NCBI RefSeq assembly: GCF_032854445.1
Contig: NC_088295.1
Span: 49,029,385-49,093,384, forward strand
Direction: 5' to 3'
Length of the DNA: 64,000 nt
Source of the DNA: Liolophura sinensis
Lineage: Eukaryota > Mollusca > Polyplacophora > Chitonida > Chitonidae
How positions within the stretch are numbered: the first letter of the stretch is position 1; each line of letters starts with the position of its first letter. Positions 34,375 to 45,695 of the stretch are shown here, in pieces. Below the pieces are notes generated by a model. That model was given only the letters and a program-made list of their open reading frames with translations. It was not told the DNA's origin and searched no databases. The position numbers were made by a program, and so were the translations under genes.

Positions 34375-34690
34375 TTAGGGCATCGGTGTTCTTGTTGCTC
34401 CTGTCAGACCTGTACTTAATGGTAAAGTCGAATTGTGCAAGAGCAGCTGCCCAACGTGATTCAGTGGCTCCAGTTTTGCAGTAGTCCTTAAATAACTCAG
34501 AGGATTACTGTCAGTATACTTGAGGCCAAGTAACTCCAGTTTCATGCTGCTATAGCCTTCCATGGACTTTTCACTTCCACGGAGTCCTCTGCTAGTATAT
34601 GCAATGACAACGTTCCTGTCTCTCTTTTGCTGGGAGAACACTGCTCCAAGTCCATAAAAGCCAGCATCAATATCTAGTACATCTGATGAA
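34375..34690 (-). pseudogene. Retrotransposon: RNase H domain
   Basis: Reads LDIDAGFYGLGAVFSQ, then IAYTSRGLRGSEK and MKLELLGLKY, the usual order of a gypsy RNase H (first Asp of the catalytic set in DID/A). It follows directly on the RT fragment, in a different frame, after a deletion. Confidence 0.65.
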
Positions 34691-35328
34691 AGTTGCCGGC
34701 GCGTTACATAGACCGAACGGCATGCGCTCATATTCATAAAGACCACCTTCCCCAACCGTAAAGGCGGTCTTTTCAACATCAGCAGGATCAACGGGTACTT
34801 CATGGAAGCAACGTGCAAGGTCCAGACGACAGAAGTATTTTGCTCCACTGAGGACTTGCAGTGCCTCCTGAATCCTGGGTAGTGGGTAGGCATCTTTCTG
34901 TGTCTTGGCATTCAGTGCACGGTAGTCCACACAAAGTCATCGACTGTTGTCCTTTTCCTCACAAGCACAACTGGTTACCCAAACGGGATGGTGGACTTTC
35001 TGATGATCCCTTTGCTTGAGCGCTGTCTTCAGATAGTTACGCACCTATGTGGTACTCGGACGGGTGCATTGTCACTTAATACGATGCGGTGGGATACTTC
35101 GTCACAGCAGCCAATGTCATCATCTGAAACGCTAAACGCTTCCACATGCCTGGACAGCAGACCCTCCACAACCTCTTGCTGGATCGAAATCAATCCATTG
35201 CCAAAACTGATCTTCGGTACAATGTTCCGCAATAAAGATGCATTGGCAGATATTTCATTCACATATACTTCACAGTTACACACATGGCTAATTTCAACAT
35301 CAGGGTGAGGAACACAATCTCTTAACAA
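34667..35328 (-). pseudogene. Retrotransposon: reverse transcriptase N-terminal part
   Basis: The 35328-35029 frame leads into RT (LLSRHVEAFSVSDDDIGC ... EVSHRIVLSD). The 34930-34667 frame holds DYRALNAKTQKDAYPLPRI, LDLARCFHEVPV, KTAF and YERMPFGLCNAPATF. The stretch then runs straight into RNase H. The YxDD box, thumb and connection are absent, so about 150 or more codons were lost by deletion with a frame change near 34690. Confidence 0.7.
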
Positions 35329-35879
35329 ACAAATGACAGTCCGGGCTGCAAATAGACATCAGAGTCAATAAAATTTGCTATCTGAACCGGTACATAACCA
35401 TTACTACCTACGGTTACCTACGATGGGCCCAGGGCTAACCCATTAGGCAATGGCCCTACGTGACAATCTGAATGTTCTATCAGCCCATTACACCGGAATC
35501 CTGCCTTGGCAGCTCTAGTCGAACCATCAATCACAACAACAGATCTAAGTGGGATTCTCACAGGTTTTCTGCCTCCAACTCTGTAGACCTTTCCAGTACA
35601 GTTATCCTCAGTCAGCATTATTTCACTCTGTAAAGCAAGAACATTGGCCAATATAATCTGAGAATTATTAACAAGTCTCTGAAGGAAACTAGGACCATCT
35701 GTTTCTCTGAAACACTCTAACATGCATTTAAAAATGTTACAACCTATAACAGCAGGACAGTCTGTTTTACGACTTGCCATAGTCACTAACATGGCATTTG
35801 ACCACAAGAAATCCCATCTGCGGAAACGTTCTGTCTAGGACAGTCAGGTCAAACTCAATCCAGTCCTTGTGGTACATCG

Positions 35880-35985
35880 AGGAGTTCCCCTTCGAGGTAC
35901 TCCCTGAAAAACGATTTAGTTGCAATCGATATCTGTGCCCCTGTGTCTAGAAGACACTTTACCTTACATCGACCTAACTCCACAA
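35880..35985 (-). pseudogene. Retrotransposon: aspartic protease active-site fragment
   Basis: On the - strand one frame reads ELGRCKVKCLLDTGAQISIA, the retropepsin DTGA signature, and ends at a stop at about 35860. This frame differs from the gag frame ending at 35974, as expected for a separate or frameshifted gag-pol junction. The stretch 35807-35418 downstream of it is open but has no recognised motif. Confidence 0.6.
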
Positions 35986-36560
35986 TTGCTTCTGGACACC
36001 GTCAACTGCTTTACTCAGTACTGAGCCCTGACGCACCTCACCTGCTGTGTAACTCTGATTTAAACCCTGCGACGAAACCTTCACCTGGGTGTTAGCTGGA
36101 GTGTGGGTGGGACAATTCTTACCGACGTGACCTGGTGCCCAGCAGTTCCAACAACGACGTGGTTTCTTACCACGAATAGCATTGGAGATGTTAGCAGCGG
36201 AGCGGCTGGCAATTTCCTTCAGCAGCCTCTCTATCTGATTTTGCTGAGCAGCAAGTTGCTGGCCCTGCTGACGGATTTGAGCCAGGGTATCATTTTCGTT
36301 TCTCATGGTCTCTTGAAGTGTCAACTCCTTAACCTTGACCGGTTTCAGCTCATCATGGCCAAGCCACTCTTGTGCACGGTCACACATATCAAAGAAGCTG
36401 AGTCACTCAGAGTGCATGTTAAGTCGACGAATTTCTCTTCGAAGACCTTCATCACAAACAGCCTCTGCTAACCGCCCTTTCAAGGTTGCCTCGCGACAGT
36501 TTATGAATGAGGGCTCTAGCAGAATAATCTTGTCAAACAAGTCAAGAAGGTTCAGGGAGC
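35974..36560 (-). pseudogene. Retrotransposon: gag with CCHC zinc knuckle
   Basis: The 36387-35974 frame contains a Gln-rich helix and CWNCWAPGHVGKNCP, a C-x2-C-x4-H-x4-C nucleic-acid-binding knuckle. The same frame extends upstream past one stop to about 36560 (KIILLEPSFINCREATLKG, LRREIRRLNMHSE). There it meets the LTR directly, so the primer-binding site and the gag N-terminus are deleted. Confidence 0.65.
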
Positions 36561-36564
36561 ATGT

Positions 36565-36850
36565 CACTAGCCTTTATTACGACACACACCCCCTTCACCT
36601 AAATCCGCCAAGGAATGATTCAAACTGTCAAGAGGTGATTATATGGACGGATCGTACTTAACATACTGGGCAGTGACAGTTGTTCGGGCGGCAGTAACAA
36701 CCAGAAAACCCGATGTTTTCGGCTATGTTGCGACAGTGATCACGGACCACATGCTGGTCTTTCACGGACCACATGGTGGTCTTTCCTAATAAAATATTCC
36801 TCTTTTCTTTGGGGTTTTCCTCATAAAGGTTACAAAGACACCTCAAACAG
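36565..36850 (-). repeat. 5' LTR of the gypsy-like element, rearranged
   Basis: Shares 'agcctttatta', 'ccgccaaggaatgattcaaac', 'cgtacttaacatactgggc' and 'cagttgttcgggcgg' with 31837-32010. Beyond 'gacagtgatcacgga' (about 36747) it diverges, contains two copies of 'cacggaccacatg' and ends in a segment (36826-36862) that is the inverted counterpart of 31812-31846. Confidence 0.5.
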
Positions 36851-36991
36851 ACTAAATTCAGCCTTATTTACATTACGCAGGAGTATGTGCATCTGATACA
36901 GAACATTTGCAATAATCAAAAATGCACAAATGGTATTAACTTGCCACGAGTTTTGACTACTGCCAATGGACGGGAGATATGATCCACTGTG

Positions 36992-37000
36992 TATAAAAAG
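36992..37000 (+). promoter_or_regulatory. Candidate TATA box of gene B2
   Basis: TATAAAAAG, 155 bases before the ATG at 37155 and aligned with TATAGAAAG of B0. With the upstream cassette now 5 kb away, this is the only core-promoter-like signal next to B2. Confidence 0.35.
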
Positions 37001-37154
37001 CCGCTGGGGCCAATCCATAGATGTACTTCAAGCTTCTTTCAGCGATTTTCACACAAGAGCTAAAACTAATCATGCATTTTGTTGGATTGTTACGTTGACA
37101 AAGTGACTGTTCCACAAACCTCTCCGACTCTGTCAAACAAAGGACCACCTGAAC

Positions 37155-37508
37155 ATGTGCAAGGTGTCCTTGCTTCTGGTAGCGGGACTGTTATCAGCGC
37201 TGGCGGCTTCTTTACGTAAACAGACAATTAATTCGTGTCACTGAGTACCTAAGTTAAGTGGAAGCTGGATCTATCAAATGCGCCAAGAGTGATGCGTTAT
37301 ATGCTCTAGAGTTAAACAAAGAGCTTACACAACTCGTCTACTGCTTTAATATAAATGCGGCTTTCATTTGGCTGGAGCTTCAAATGCAGATTTATTAAAC
37401 CCCTGTCTGCTATTTTTAGATTAACAATCTAGATGTAAGCTTTCATCGATATTATAGAATGCTCACTAAGTAATGCCATCACTCTTTGCTAGTTTGCAAA
37501 TTATATAT

Positions 37509-37539
<31 letters not shown>

Positions 37540-40500
37540 TTTGATTGGTGTTTAACGCCGTACTCAAGAATATTTTACTTATACGACGGCGGCCAGCATT
37601 ATGGGGGGGGGGTGGAAACCGGGCAGAGACCGGGGGAAACCCACCACCATCCGCAACTTGCTGACAGACCTTCTCACTTACGGCCGGAGAGGAAGCCAGC
37701 ATGAGCTGGACTTGAACTCACAGCGACCGCATGGGTACATATATGGGAATACACCAATGTAAGGGTAACCTATTATCATGATTTATCTTCCAGATTTGAT
37801 TCATGGTCCACTGATGTTGCCTTTATTTTCACAGCCGACACAAGATGGACATATATATGCGTAAGCACCACAGTGACGGTGGCCTGTCCGGAGAGACACC
37901 TTTTCAACATAACCGATGCATCTCTGGCTTATAAAGCAGAATTCTGTCCCAGTAACCTCACTGATCCGGTGGGTTCTGTTGCTGACTGTTATGAATCTTA
38001 CTCTGCAAAAGAGAATTTTGTATCTAACACTCGTTTCCGGTGTAACCGTAGTCGTTTTTGTGACCTTCACTTTGACCAAAGTGTTCTCCAAACATGTGCT
38101 ACTTCCCGTACGGCCAACTTTTTAGCCGTCAGTTACACATGTTACAGGGGTGAGTATATATACAATATACTTTCTGACTTCTACTCTACTCAACCAAATT
38201 AATGTCATTGCCTCCAATAATGTGCTGATATTAGCTGATCGTTTTGAATTTTATGCTGGAAAAAGGATTTTATATCTAACACACCCTCCTTGTGTAACGG
38301 TAGACGTTCTTGTAATCTTAGCTTTGACGGATCTATCATGCTGATATGTACTATTGTCCCTGTGGACAACTTTTTGGCCGTTCGTTACACGTGTTATAGC
38401 GGGGTGAGTTATGTCAACTTGTCTCAGTATCATCGTGTCAAGATTTGGGAATTGTCGTTTTTCGTTGTGAAATGGAAGCCACAGGCCACTTTACTGGATG
38501 AATAAATACATTGATAAATGCTAGTATAATACATGTGCATATAGTACTGACTGTTCCAAGTACGGGGTAAAGAAGACATTATAGTGTTTTCGATTTACAA
38601 ATGAGCATCTGGCCTATCAAGAAATAAGAAGTGCATTATCACATCTGTATTTTGAGCAAAGTTTTTTTTCTGCATTTTCACTCCTTTCTTTGTGCGATTG
38701 TACTGTGTTACAACGGTACTAAATATATCTTCCTTTGTTCTCGGGGAATTACAGTATTCTTCCCATAGAGCAGCTCTGAGTTACCTGAATGGCGATGGCT
38801 ATAATCCCGGATTCATATTTCTTGCTGACTCATTCCTAAAGCGTTCCCCCGGGCTGCTGATAGGTTCAAGTCTATAATTAATCCGTTCATCGAATCTAAC
38901 TCTCACTTATTCAGCTGTGGTTTAAATTAAATTCGTGGCCAAAATATGCTTCTTTGTTCATTGGCCAACCGAAAAGTTTTTTTAACCCCCCCCCCCCAAA
39001 ACAATAACAATAGCGCCTGTGTAGGCTAACCGACATATGTCCATGGTATGCTTCTGCTATTTCTAAACATAAAATCGGTTAAATTATGTAAAACACCGCT
39101 GTTACAAGTGCCATCGCAGTCTGGTGAATTTCCGGAAAATATTGTTTGTGGCCTTTTCAGTACATCTTTTCAATCTTTTGCCTATTGTTAGGTATTATCC
39201 TTTGTGTTTTCAGTATATTTTCCCTGCTTACCCTCCAATGCATTTTGACTAGTACATTTTCACTACCGGTACGTAATATCTGATGCCTTTTCAGTATATG
39301 GTGTTTGGTGGCTTTCTGAATATTAGAAAGGCAGCAACGTTTCCTACTAGATGACAACACAATATTCTTTTGGTCGTCAATTTTCCCTCAGATCCGAATG
39401 CTCCTACAACTACCCAGTCAACAACGACTCCAAACAGTACAGTCCCGGCATTCTCAGAGACTACAAGAGCCGCTTCTGCTACAGAGCCTTTACCATCCAC
39501 AAGTTAGTGTCTTCATTCTTTTCGTTACCGAATTTTCTATGATTCGTGCAGGACTACGCTGGTATTAAAGGGACATTCGGCTGACGTCGAAAATATGTGC
39601 TGTTATTTTAGACGTAATCTATATAAAGCTCAGGCTTCCAGGTTGTTTCGAGGTTTCCCATCGACCACCAATTCATTCAAGTCGCTGTATTTGGAACACC
39701 TGATGTTACCCCCATTTGTTGTCTAGACGACGGGAGATGTTCAGCAAACTTGAAATGTCAGACACATTATTGTGTTGTAATTATGCGGTCTACCAAGCAT
39801 CTTCTGTTCTACCGTGCAGATCATTACGAATTAGAAATACTTTCAGTCTTTGGCACTGTTTACTTGTTCGATCCACGGGCGAACGTTGCATCTGGTTGGG
39901 TGGACAGTTTAATCCAGTGACGGATTTCCCATTGTAATTCTTTCAACAGATTTTTCGGAAAATATAGGCCTAGGAGGTTTAGTTAGGATTCAAATGCAAC
40001 TCATTTTTGCACATAGCTAAACCAAATTCTGAATTTCTTTCAGTCGTAGGTCGGAAATGTGTCTGTTTTGACCCTCGATGGCGCTCAGGTGTTTAATGCT
40101 ACAAAGTTCATAACTCCCTTCCCTTCCTGTTTCAGTTCCGATCGCTGTTGTAGCTGTAGCAGTACTGATGGGACTCATCCTCCTCGTATCTATCATTATC
40201 TACCGAAAACGGTAAGTCTTGCTCTACCATCTGTATCCGATGAAATAGTTTTCGACAGGTTTTGCTGCTTACATGGTTACTAAGTAACATGATACAAAAA
40301 TACATGGTGTCAGTAACCCTCACATTGGTCGACGCATCAGCCGATAAATAATTTCCATATCCTATCACCAAGTAACCATGTAACGTTTTTATACCCGAAC
40401 AAAGGGAGATAACCTAGTCAGTAGGCAGATATAACGTCGTCTACAATGTATTATTAATGTCTCCCACGTGACCGATGCTGTCCAATGGAAAGTGGAGTAT

Positions 40501-41682
40501 CTTGTCTCAAGCGGATAATCTCCTATATTTGTGCTGAGTTAACCTGAAAGATTGTGCAGTACAACTGAAGTTATCATTTATACATTAGAAATTTAAATCG
40601 TGTTGTTCACCCTTGTTACCTGTAGAGCTTGTTATATTTATTTATTCATTTGATTAATGTTTAACACAGTATTCAAGGATATTTCACTTATACGACGGCG
40701 GCCAGTATTATGGTGGGAGGAAACCAGGCAGAGATCAGGGGAAACCGACGACCATCCGCAAGTTACTGGCAGACCTTTCCGCGTACGGCTAGAGAGCAAG
40801 CTAGCATGAGCTAGCTGACTTGAACTCACAGCGATCGTATCGGCGAGAGGCTCTTGGTCATTGCGCCGCGCTGGCGTAGTAATCGCCTCCGCCACAAAGG
40901 CCTCCGAGCTTGTTATAATGTTGTAATGACTTAAGATTCATTATTTATTTGATTGGTGTTTCACGCCATAAAGAATTTTTCACTTATAACATAGCATTAT
41001 ACTTTATTGTAAACCCCAGTGCCCGGTGTAAACGGCCTACCTTTCCCACGAACCGCTCCATACGTCTTAAATGGACGTTGTACTTCGCAAAGGGCCAGGC
41101 AAGCGTTATCGATGGCTTATCGCCAAGACAACACAAAAAGTGAGCGGGTTCAAATCATGTCCGTTCCAGGGTTTGCACCCGCACCTCTTGTGTCTTAAAC
41201 TTTCAGGCAAGCTTAATTTATTTAAGGTCATACAGCTTAATATCTTGGAAATATTACTGTTTGAATTATAAGTGTATGCAATATCGTGTATAAAGATGAC
41301 AGAGTTCTTACATTTGCAATGCATTCCACTGGCCCTGATGCCTGATGGCAGGTACTGTTTGGTGTTTTACAGACGCAACCGACGGGTCAAGAGTGTAGAA
41401 CGTCTGGGAGCCCAGGAAGAGAGTGTCACGTATTGCAACGTGCAAATAGATAACTCGCCCATCCCCCCAGTTCTAGGTGACTCTGACTTGAGCACTAACA
41501 TACCAGCCATATCTACAGAAAGTGAGGAGCCCCAACCTACGTCAGATTACGAGGGCATCTCGTCACAGAATGAAATGCCTTTCAGAGAACACAACTATGA
41601 GAAGATTAGCGTCAGCAACGAGACGTCGGCATACACCAGTATGGCCTTCACCCCTGATTACGTCAATGCTGAAGGGTATTGA
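37155..41682 (+). CDS. Gene B2: complete single-pass SUEL-lectin-like receptor with tyrosine-rich tail
   Basis: Five exons: 37155-37215 signal peptide (MCKVSLLLVAGLLS...); 37835-38149 lectin-like domain with 8 Cys; 39392-39502 Thr/Ser/Pro stalk (PNAPTTTQSTTTPNST); 40136-40211 membrane helix (PIAVVAVAVLMGLILLVS) with YRKR stop-transfer; 41373-41682 tail ending TGA. Lengths 61, 315, 111, 76 and 310 sum to 873 bases, 290 residues, with all phases agreeing (1,1,1,2). Tail tyrosines: VTYCNV and SDYEGI (both fit the ITIM consensus; the first is also YxN), HNYEKI, AYTSM, DYVNA (YxN). The ATG used by B0 and C reads AAG here, so the start moved to the in-frame downstream Met. A broken half-domain (about 38243-38400) sits in intron 2, a type-1 SINE in intron 1. 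AATAAA at 41925-41930. Signalling through SH2 proteins is inference from the motifs; the fold call is by cysteine pattern, not a profile search. Confidence 0.78.
37500..37740 (-). repeat. Type-1 SINE with (TTTA)n tail in intron 1 of B2
   Basis: About ten TTTA units at 37503-37541, then 'gattggtgtttaacgccgta', the core, and the head-proximal 'agctggacttgaactcacag' (the reverse complement is B-box-like). Absent from B0 and C, so it inserted after the duplication. Confidence 0.75.
38243..38410 (+). pseudogene. Broken lectin half-domain in intron 2 of B2
   Basis: Corresponds to B0 exon 3 (28910-29060) but lacks one A in 'ttttatatc' (B0 'ttttaatatc'), so the phase-1 frame hits a stop at about 38342-38344. 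A donor-like GGGGTGAGT follows at about 38402. An AATAAA at 38501-38506 matches the B0 polyadenylation signal, so an early-terminated transcript is conceivable. Gene C has lost this piece at about 46990. Confidence 0.55.
39735..39937 (+). pseudogene. Cys-rich remnant in intron 3 of B2
   Basis: Matches 19668-19862 in B1. Here one frame is open to 39937 (LEMSDTLLCCNYAVYQ ... CLLVRSTGERCIWLGG). In B1 this sequence directly continues a lectin-like exon start, so it may be the second half of an old domain exon. No splice sites support its use. Confidence 0.25.
40627..40915 (-). repeat. Type-1 SINE, near full length, in the last intron of B2
   Basis: Same insertion as 20469-20735. It includes 'cgacggcggccagtattatg' and the reverse complement of the tRNA head ('ttgcgccgcgctggcgtagt ... 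aggcctccgag'). Confidence 0.75.
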
Positions 41683-44600
41683 CTGGACAAAGTGGACGCA
41701 GAGCGGGGACTTGTGGGCATCGCATCCGGTTTGCTTCCTGGAACCAGACAATCCAGACCACTGAACACGTGACGAACTATCAATGAAGGCCTGTCCTTTG
41801 ATGTGGACATAAATTGACACTGTAAAAATTGTAGGCCTATATGTTTCCAAGCTTTCAAACAGTGTGTTTGCACCTGTGTGTCCGCGTTGTTTTGCGCTTA
41901 ACCAGTTTATGAGTGAAACGGTATAATAAAACGTTCCGATCAAAGCGTCAACACAGACATCTGTATACCTGTTGTCAAAAACATTGTGGACGTTTCAAAT
42001 CTTCAATTCAAAGACCAGTTTCCAAATGAACAGTTTTCAATCATGCCGGAATGGCTCACGGATGTTGTAGACACCTAAATTTACGCGTGGCGGAATGCAT
42101 TTACACTGGTCGTAAATAAAACCTGACCATTCCCAGTCACAGCTGTGTTCGTTCAACCTTAGTGCAAACTTGATCTTGGGCATCTCGCTATACCGTTTGG
42201 TTATACCTATTTAACAACTGTGGAAAAAGAGCTAACCGTGTTTATACAATAAAATGCGCAAGCTAACATTATTTCAAAGTTAGATTTCAATGGAATCGAC
42301 AGAAAGGACAACCTGTTTTTGACAGCTCCAATCTGCTATTTTTTCTTTAGCGTATTTTGGTGGTGACACACAGCGCATATATGTGCATTACGATTAAACG
42401 TGTACTTTAACACGTATGTTTACATCTTGGATAATGAACACGCTCAGTTACTATACCCCTTTGTATAAATGTATCAACTTTGTAGTTGTATCAAATTCAA
42501 CTGAAAGGTACAGACATGTACCTCCAAAGTTGCAACTAACGCGCGACTGTGATATCTGCATTGGAATTCGACCTGTACATTATCCACTATGAGTTTAAAA
42601 TCGACTAGATATAATACCTAGAATATATATTATAATTTTTCCATCATTAAAATCGAAGAATTCTTTTCTCTTACATGTTACCAGCTTTGTTTACTATTTA
42701 TGTAATAAATTCTTTGATATTTGTTCGGGAATTGGTGTTCTAGGTTGTTTTTAGACATGGATCTTGTGATAATCGTCTGAAACACCTCCTCGTTGCTTGA
42801 CAGTGTTATACCAATGTCGGACTTTAGATCGTGACAAGTACATTTTACCTAACAATGCTCAATATAACTTTAGGAAGATACAATATGTCACTAGTATGTT
42901 GTACATACGTCGCCTTTTGCTCAAATGTTGTTGTTTGCTGTTTAACATTATATCAAAAAACTGTTGTTTGTCTTTTTTATTGGGGGAGGGGGGAAGGAGG
43001 GGATCTTTCCCGGAAACAGCTGCAGTAAGAATGGAAAGCTGATTTTCATTATTCCCCAGAGGTCTGATTTAAAGTGGTAGAGTGCTGATAGTCACTGAAA
43101 ATCCTCCAATCATGAATGTCTGTCCTAAAAGTTTGACAGAGCTAAATGTCATTTAGTCTAATTTGCACGAAGACATGATTTGGTCTGATTGTTATTTAAA
43201 ATCGTATTCGATATTCGAAGCAGAGGAATCTCGAAAATCCTCAATGCAAGAATGGGACTGAACGAACATCTGGCGTGACCTATCACCTGGATAGGCAAAG
43301 ACTTTAAGGGTATCCATATGCTGCATTTGTCTGATAATTTACAGATCTGTACTTGACTATCTTTGTCCCTATTTTACACACGACCAGAACCAACCCATCA
43401 AAACAATCATCTGAACACATGCATTAGTTTATAGATTAAACACTAATTAAATCATTGCTAAGGCTGTCTTATTTTGGAACATAATGCTATTGATTACAGC
43501 ATGCAGAAATTATCCTCTTAATTTTTTTAATGAGAGATGAAACTTTTGGCTTTTATTTGTTAATAAGCAGGCTCGCTTTGACAAGAACAACACGTTAACA
43601 GAGTCACCATGCAAGGCCTACGTACACTTTTGCAAGTATAATATTTCCACATGTTGCCGGCTGACACTTATCCCGAAAACTGATTAATTTGCTACCTAGA
43701 TGTTTTAACAGCGACACTTTGCGCTCAAAAGCCAATAGACGTTGATACAGACGCCGCATCTTTTAGACATCTGTGATTAATTTGGCATGCTAGTGTTTCA
43801 ACACTGACTCCACTAGAGTATAATAGCCTTTGGTATAAGGTTTTTGGGGAATGTGTTTTATGGTCAGCAATAATCACACTGTTTAATTCACAAGCCATTC
43901 ACTGGTTGATTGCTTGTGTTATCGATCGTTTCACCGGGAGTTAATTGCCATAATGTTAATTGTTGTGACAATCGTTATACAAACGATATATCATTCTGTG
44001 CTCGATTAACACAGCTTTCGGGTTCACAGAAAGGGCAAAAAGGATGAGCTTAACGGTAAATTTGGGGAGGTTGGAATATTTCGATCGTAAATTTGGCACT
44101 GTGTTTGTTGGGTCATCGCAGTAGTGTTTTGACAAACGTGAATTTCTGTTATAAAGAGTTTTGACGATGACGTAAATGTTCATACAGTGTTACATCCGAC
44201 ATAATATGTCATCTCAACTCCTGATTCAACTGACGAATATATTATAAACTTCACCTCAAAGTTCCATATCAAGCGTCAAAATCATTTCTACAGGAACGTT
44301 CAAAACACGTTTTCTACAGTTTGTCTCCGATGTTTCTGAAAGACATTCACAATTTTAAACTTCCGCTTTGTCATGCATGGTCGTGCAGGATAAACCAAGG
44401 GAGATAATAATGTAAAGTGGCTGTACTTCACTGCATACGTGTCTTGTGCAGATACTGGCCTGTCTTTGGGATTAATGTCAAATTTCTGAGCGTTTTCTTA
44501 ACGTGGTAATTGCTGCCCCATTTAACAATCTTGACCACATTTTGTACATCCAGACATGCGTGTGTATTAATTAGTATATTAAAGTTAAACAGGCTCGGTA

Positions 44601-44730
44601 CAGTATGCACACAAAATACATACACTTACCCTGGGTTTTTTTTACAGTTTGCTCGGGTAAACCCTTCCATATATAGTATTCATAGCGAACCAGTCACACT
44701 GTATTTCCTTCTACTACATCTAGGCCTATA
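41683..44730. other. B2 3' flank, second copy of the B block
   Basis: Aligns with about 21556-24380; differences include a longer segment at 42770-42900 and extra sequence at 44275-44395. AATAAA at 41925. No coding region recognised; the divergence looks higher than between the A blocks. Confidence 0.5.
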
Positions 44731-44734
44731 CTTA

Positions 44735-45201
44735 CTCTTCACGCCTGCGCTCACACGAACAGAATATGTGTTCCTTACTGGCTGCTCGCATTTGCAACTG
44801 GACCGGGCGAAGAATTCTAAAGGCCTTTCAGCTCCTCTTTGATTAATGACTTTATAACTGAAAATACACACAACTGCGTGCCTCAAAAGCGTGTCTACGT
44901 TTGGTCAGGTAGGTTGTCGCAAACGTGAATGTGGGTATATGGTATACAAGCCCTGACTTTCTCTCAGCTGTACTGTGACTAAGACGGTCAAGTCTTACGT
45001 AGGACGACTGATCCACCCGGTGTCATTTGTACCTAGTCATATTGTGTGTATTACATGTTTTAATCCGTGTTATTACCATTTTAAAGTCACAACTTCTCAT
45101 GTGAAGGTGGTAAGAATATGTAGAAGAGAGCGGTAGACGACTAGAGTGTTTAAGTTTGGAGCAGATTGAGCTTAAAGTTCCAGGTACCAGATGACGTAAA
45201 A
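44735..45201 (+). promoter_or_regulatory. Upstream cassette of gene C
   Basis: Shares with the B0 and B2 cassettes the segment around 'gaattctaaaggcctttcag...cctctttgatta' (about 44812-44850) and CAGATGACGTAAA (TGACGTAA at 45192-45199). No TATA-like box follows directly. The start codon is about 500 bases downstream, so an untranslated exon or a different start site is likely. Confidence 0.4.
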
Positions 45202-45695
45202 CCTCGCCCACATGACGTGTTGTAGTCTTTTGTATTCGTACAGGAATTCGGGAGACACGGTTGCTGTTGGCGCCGGTTTAAACGTGGTTAAACCGGCAGT
45301 TGACATTTGGCTTAATGTGACAGCAAAGAGGCTGAGAGAAGGACTAATCTTACAACGAAGACCGTTCCAAGGAAGTAAAGACGTTCGGTGTAAAAGCGAA
45401 GAAATGTACAGTTGACAGCAGTAAATAACCATCTCACCTGTGAAAGACATCTTGGCACAAGAAAGGTGGCACAAGGAAGGACCAGTGATACAGGATTTTG
45501 AACCCTTACACAGAAAAAGGTCGTGTTAATATCTATTCTTCAAGGGATACTAGTCTCGTCTACTTCCTGGGAAAAGGTTTCACTTTTGTGTTTGTGCTAC
45601 ATGTAACGCTCAGCTCTGTTCGTGGATGTTAGCCATAATCATCTGACTGTTGTAGGCACAAACACATACAAACAAACTTCTGTTTTCCCCAAGCA

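Larger units (their letters stand above)
31792..36850 (-). mobile_element. Decayed Ty3/gypsy-like LTR retrotransposon
   Basis: Reading the - strand: LTR-like repeat (about 36850-36565), gag with a CCHC knuckle, aspartic protease DTGA, reverse transcriptase, RNase H, integrase (H2C2 and core), a GPY-like module, a purine-rich GCAGGGGAGAA tract, then a second LTR-like repeat (32102-31792) that starts TGTGACAGG and ends TGTTACA. The gag-PR-RT-RH-IN order is that of Ty3/gypsy. The two LTR-like copies share about 200 bases ('cgccaaggaatgattcaaac', 'cagttgttcgggcgg', 'gacagtgatcacgga') and diverge toward their outer ends. Every reading frame is interrupted, and RT lacks its catalytic box. The element is inert by sequence. 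The left LTR edge is supported by TG/CA ends; the right edge is uncertain and I could not identify a target-site duplication. Confidence 0.8.

Noticed and set aside
37500-37704. Open frame beginning with repeated Tyr-Leu-Phe-Ile
   Set aside because: It is the (TTTA)n tail and core of a type-1 SINE.
45212-45415. Small open frame upstream of gene C
   Set aside because: No homologous frame upstream of B0 or B2, and no domain or splice support; more likely 5' untranslated or promoter DNA.
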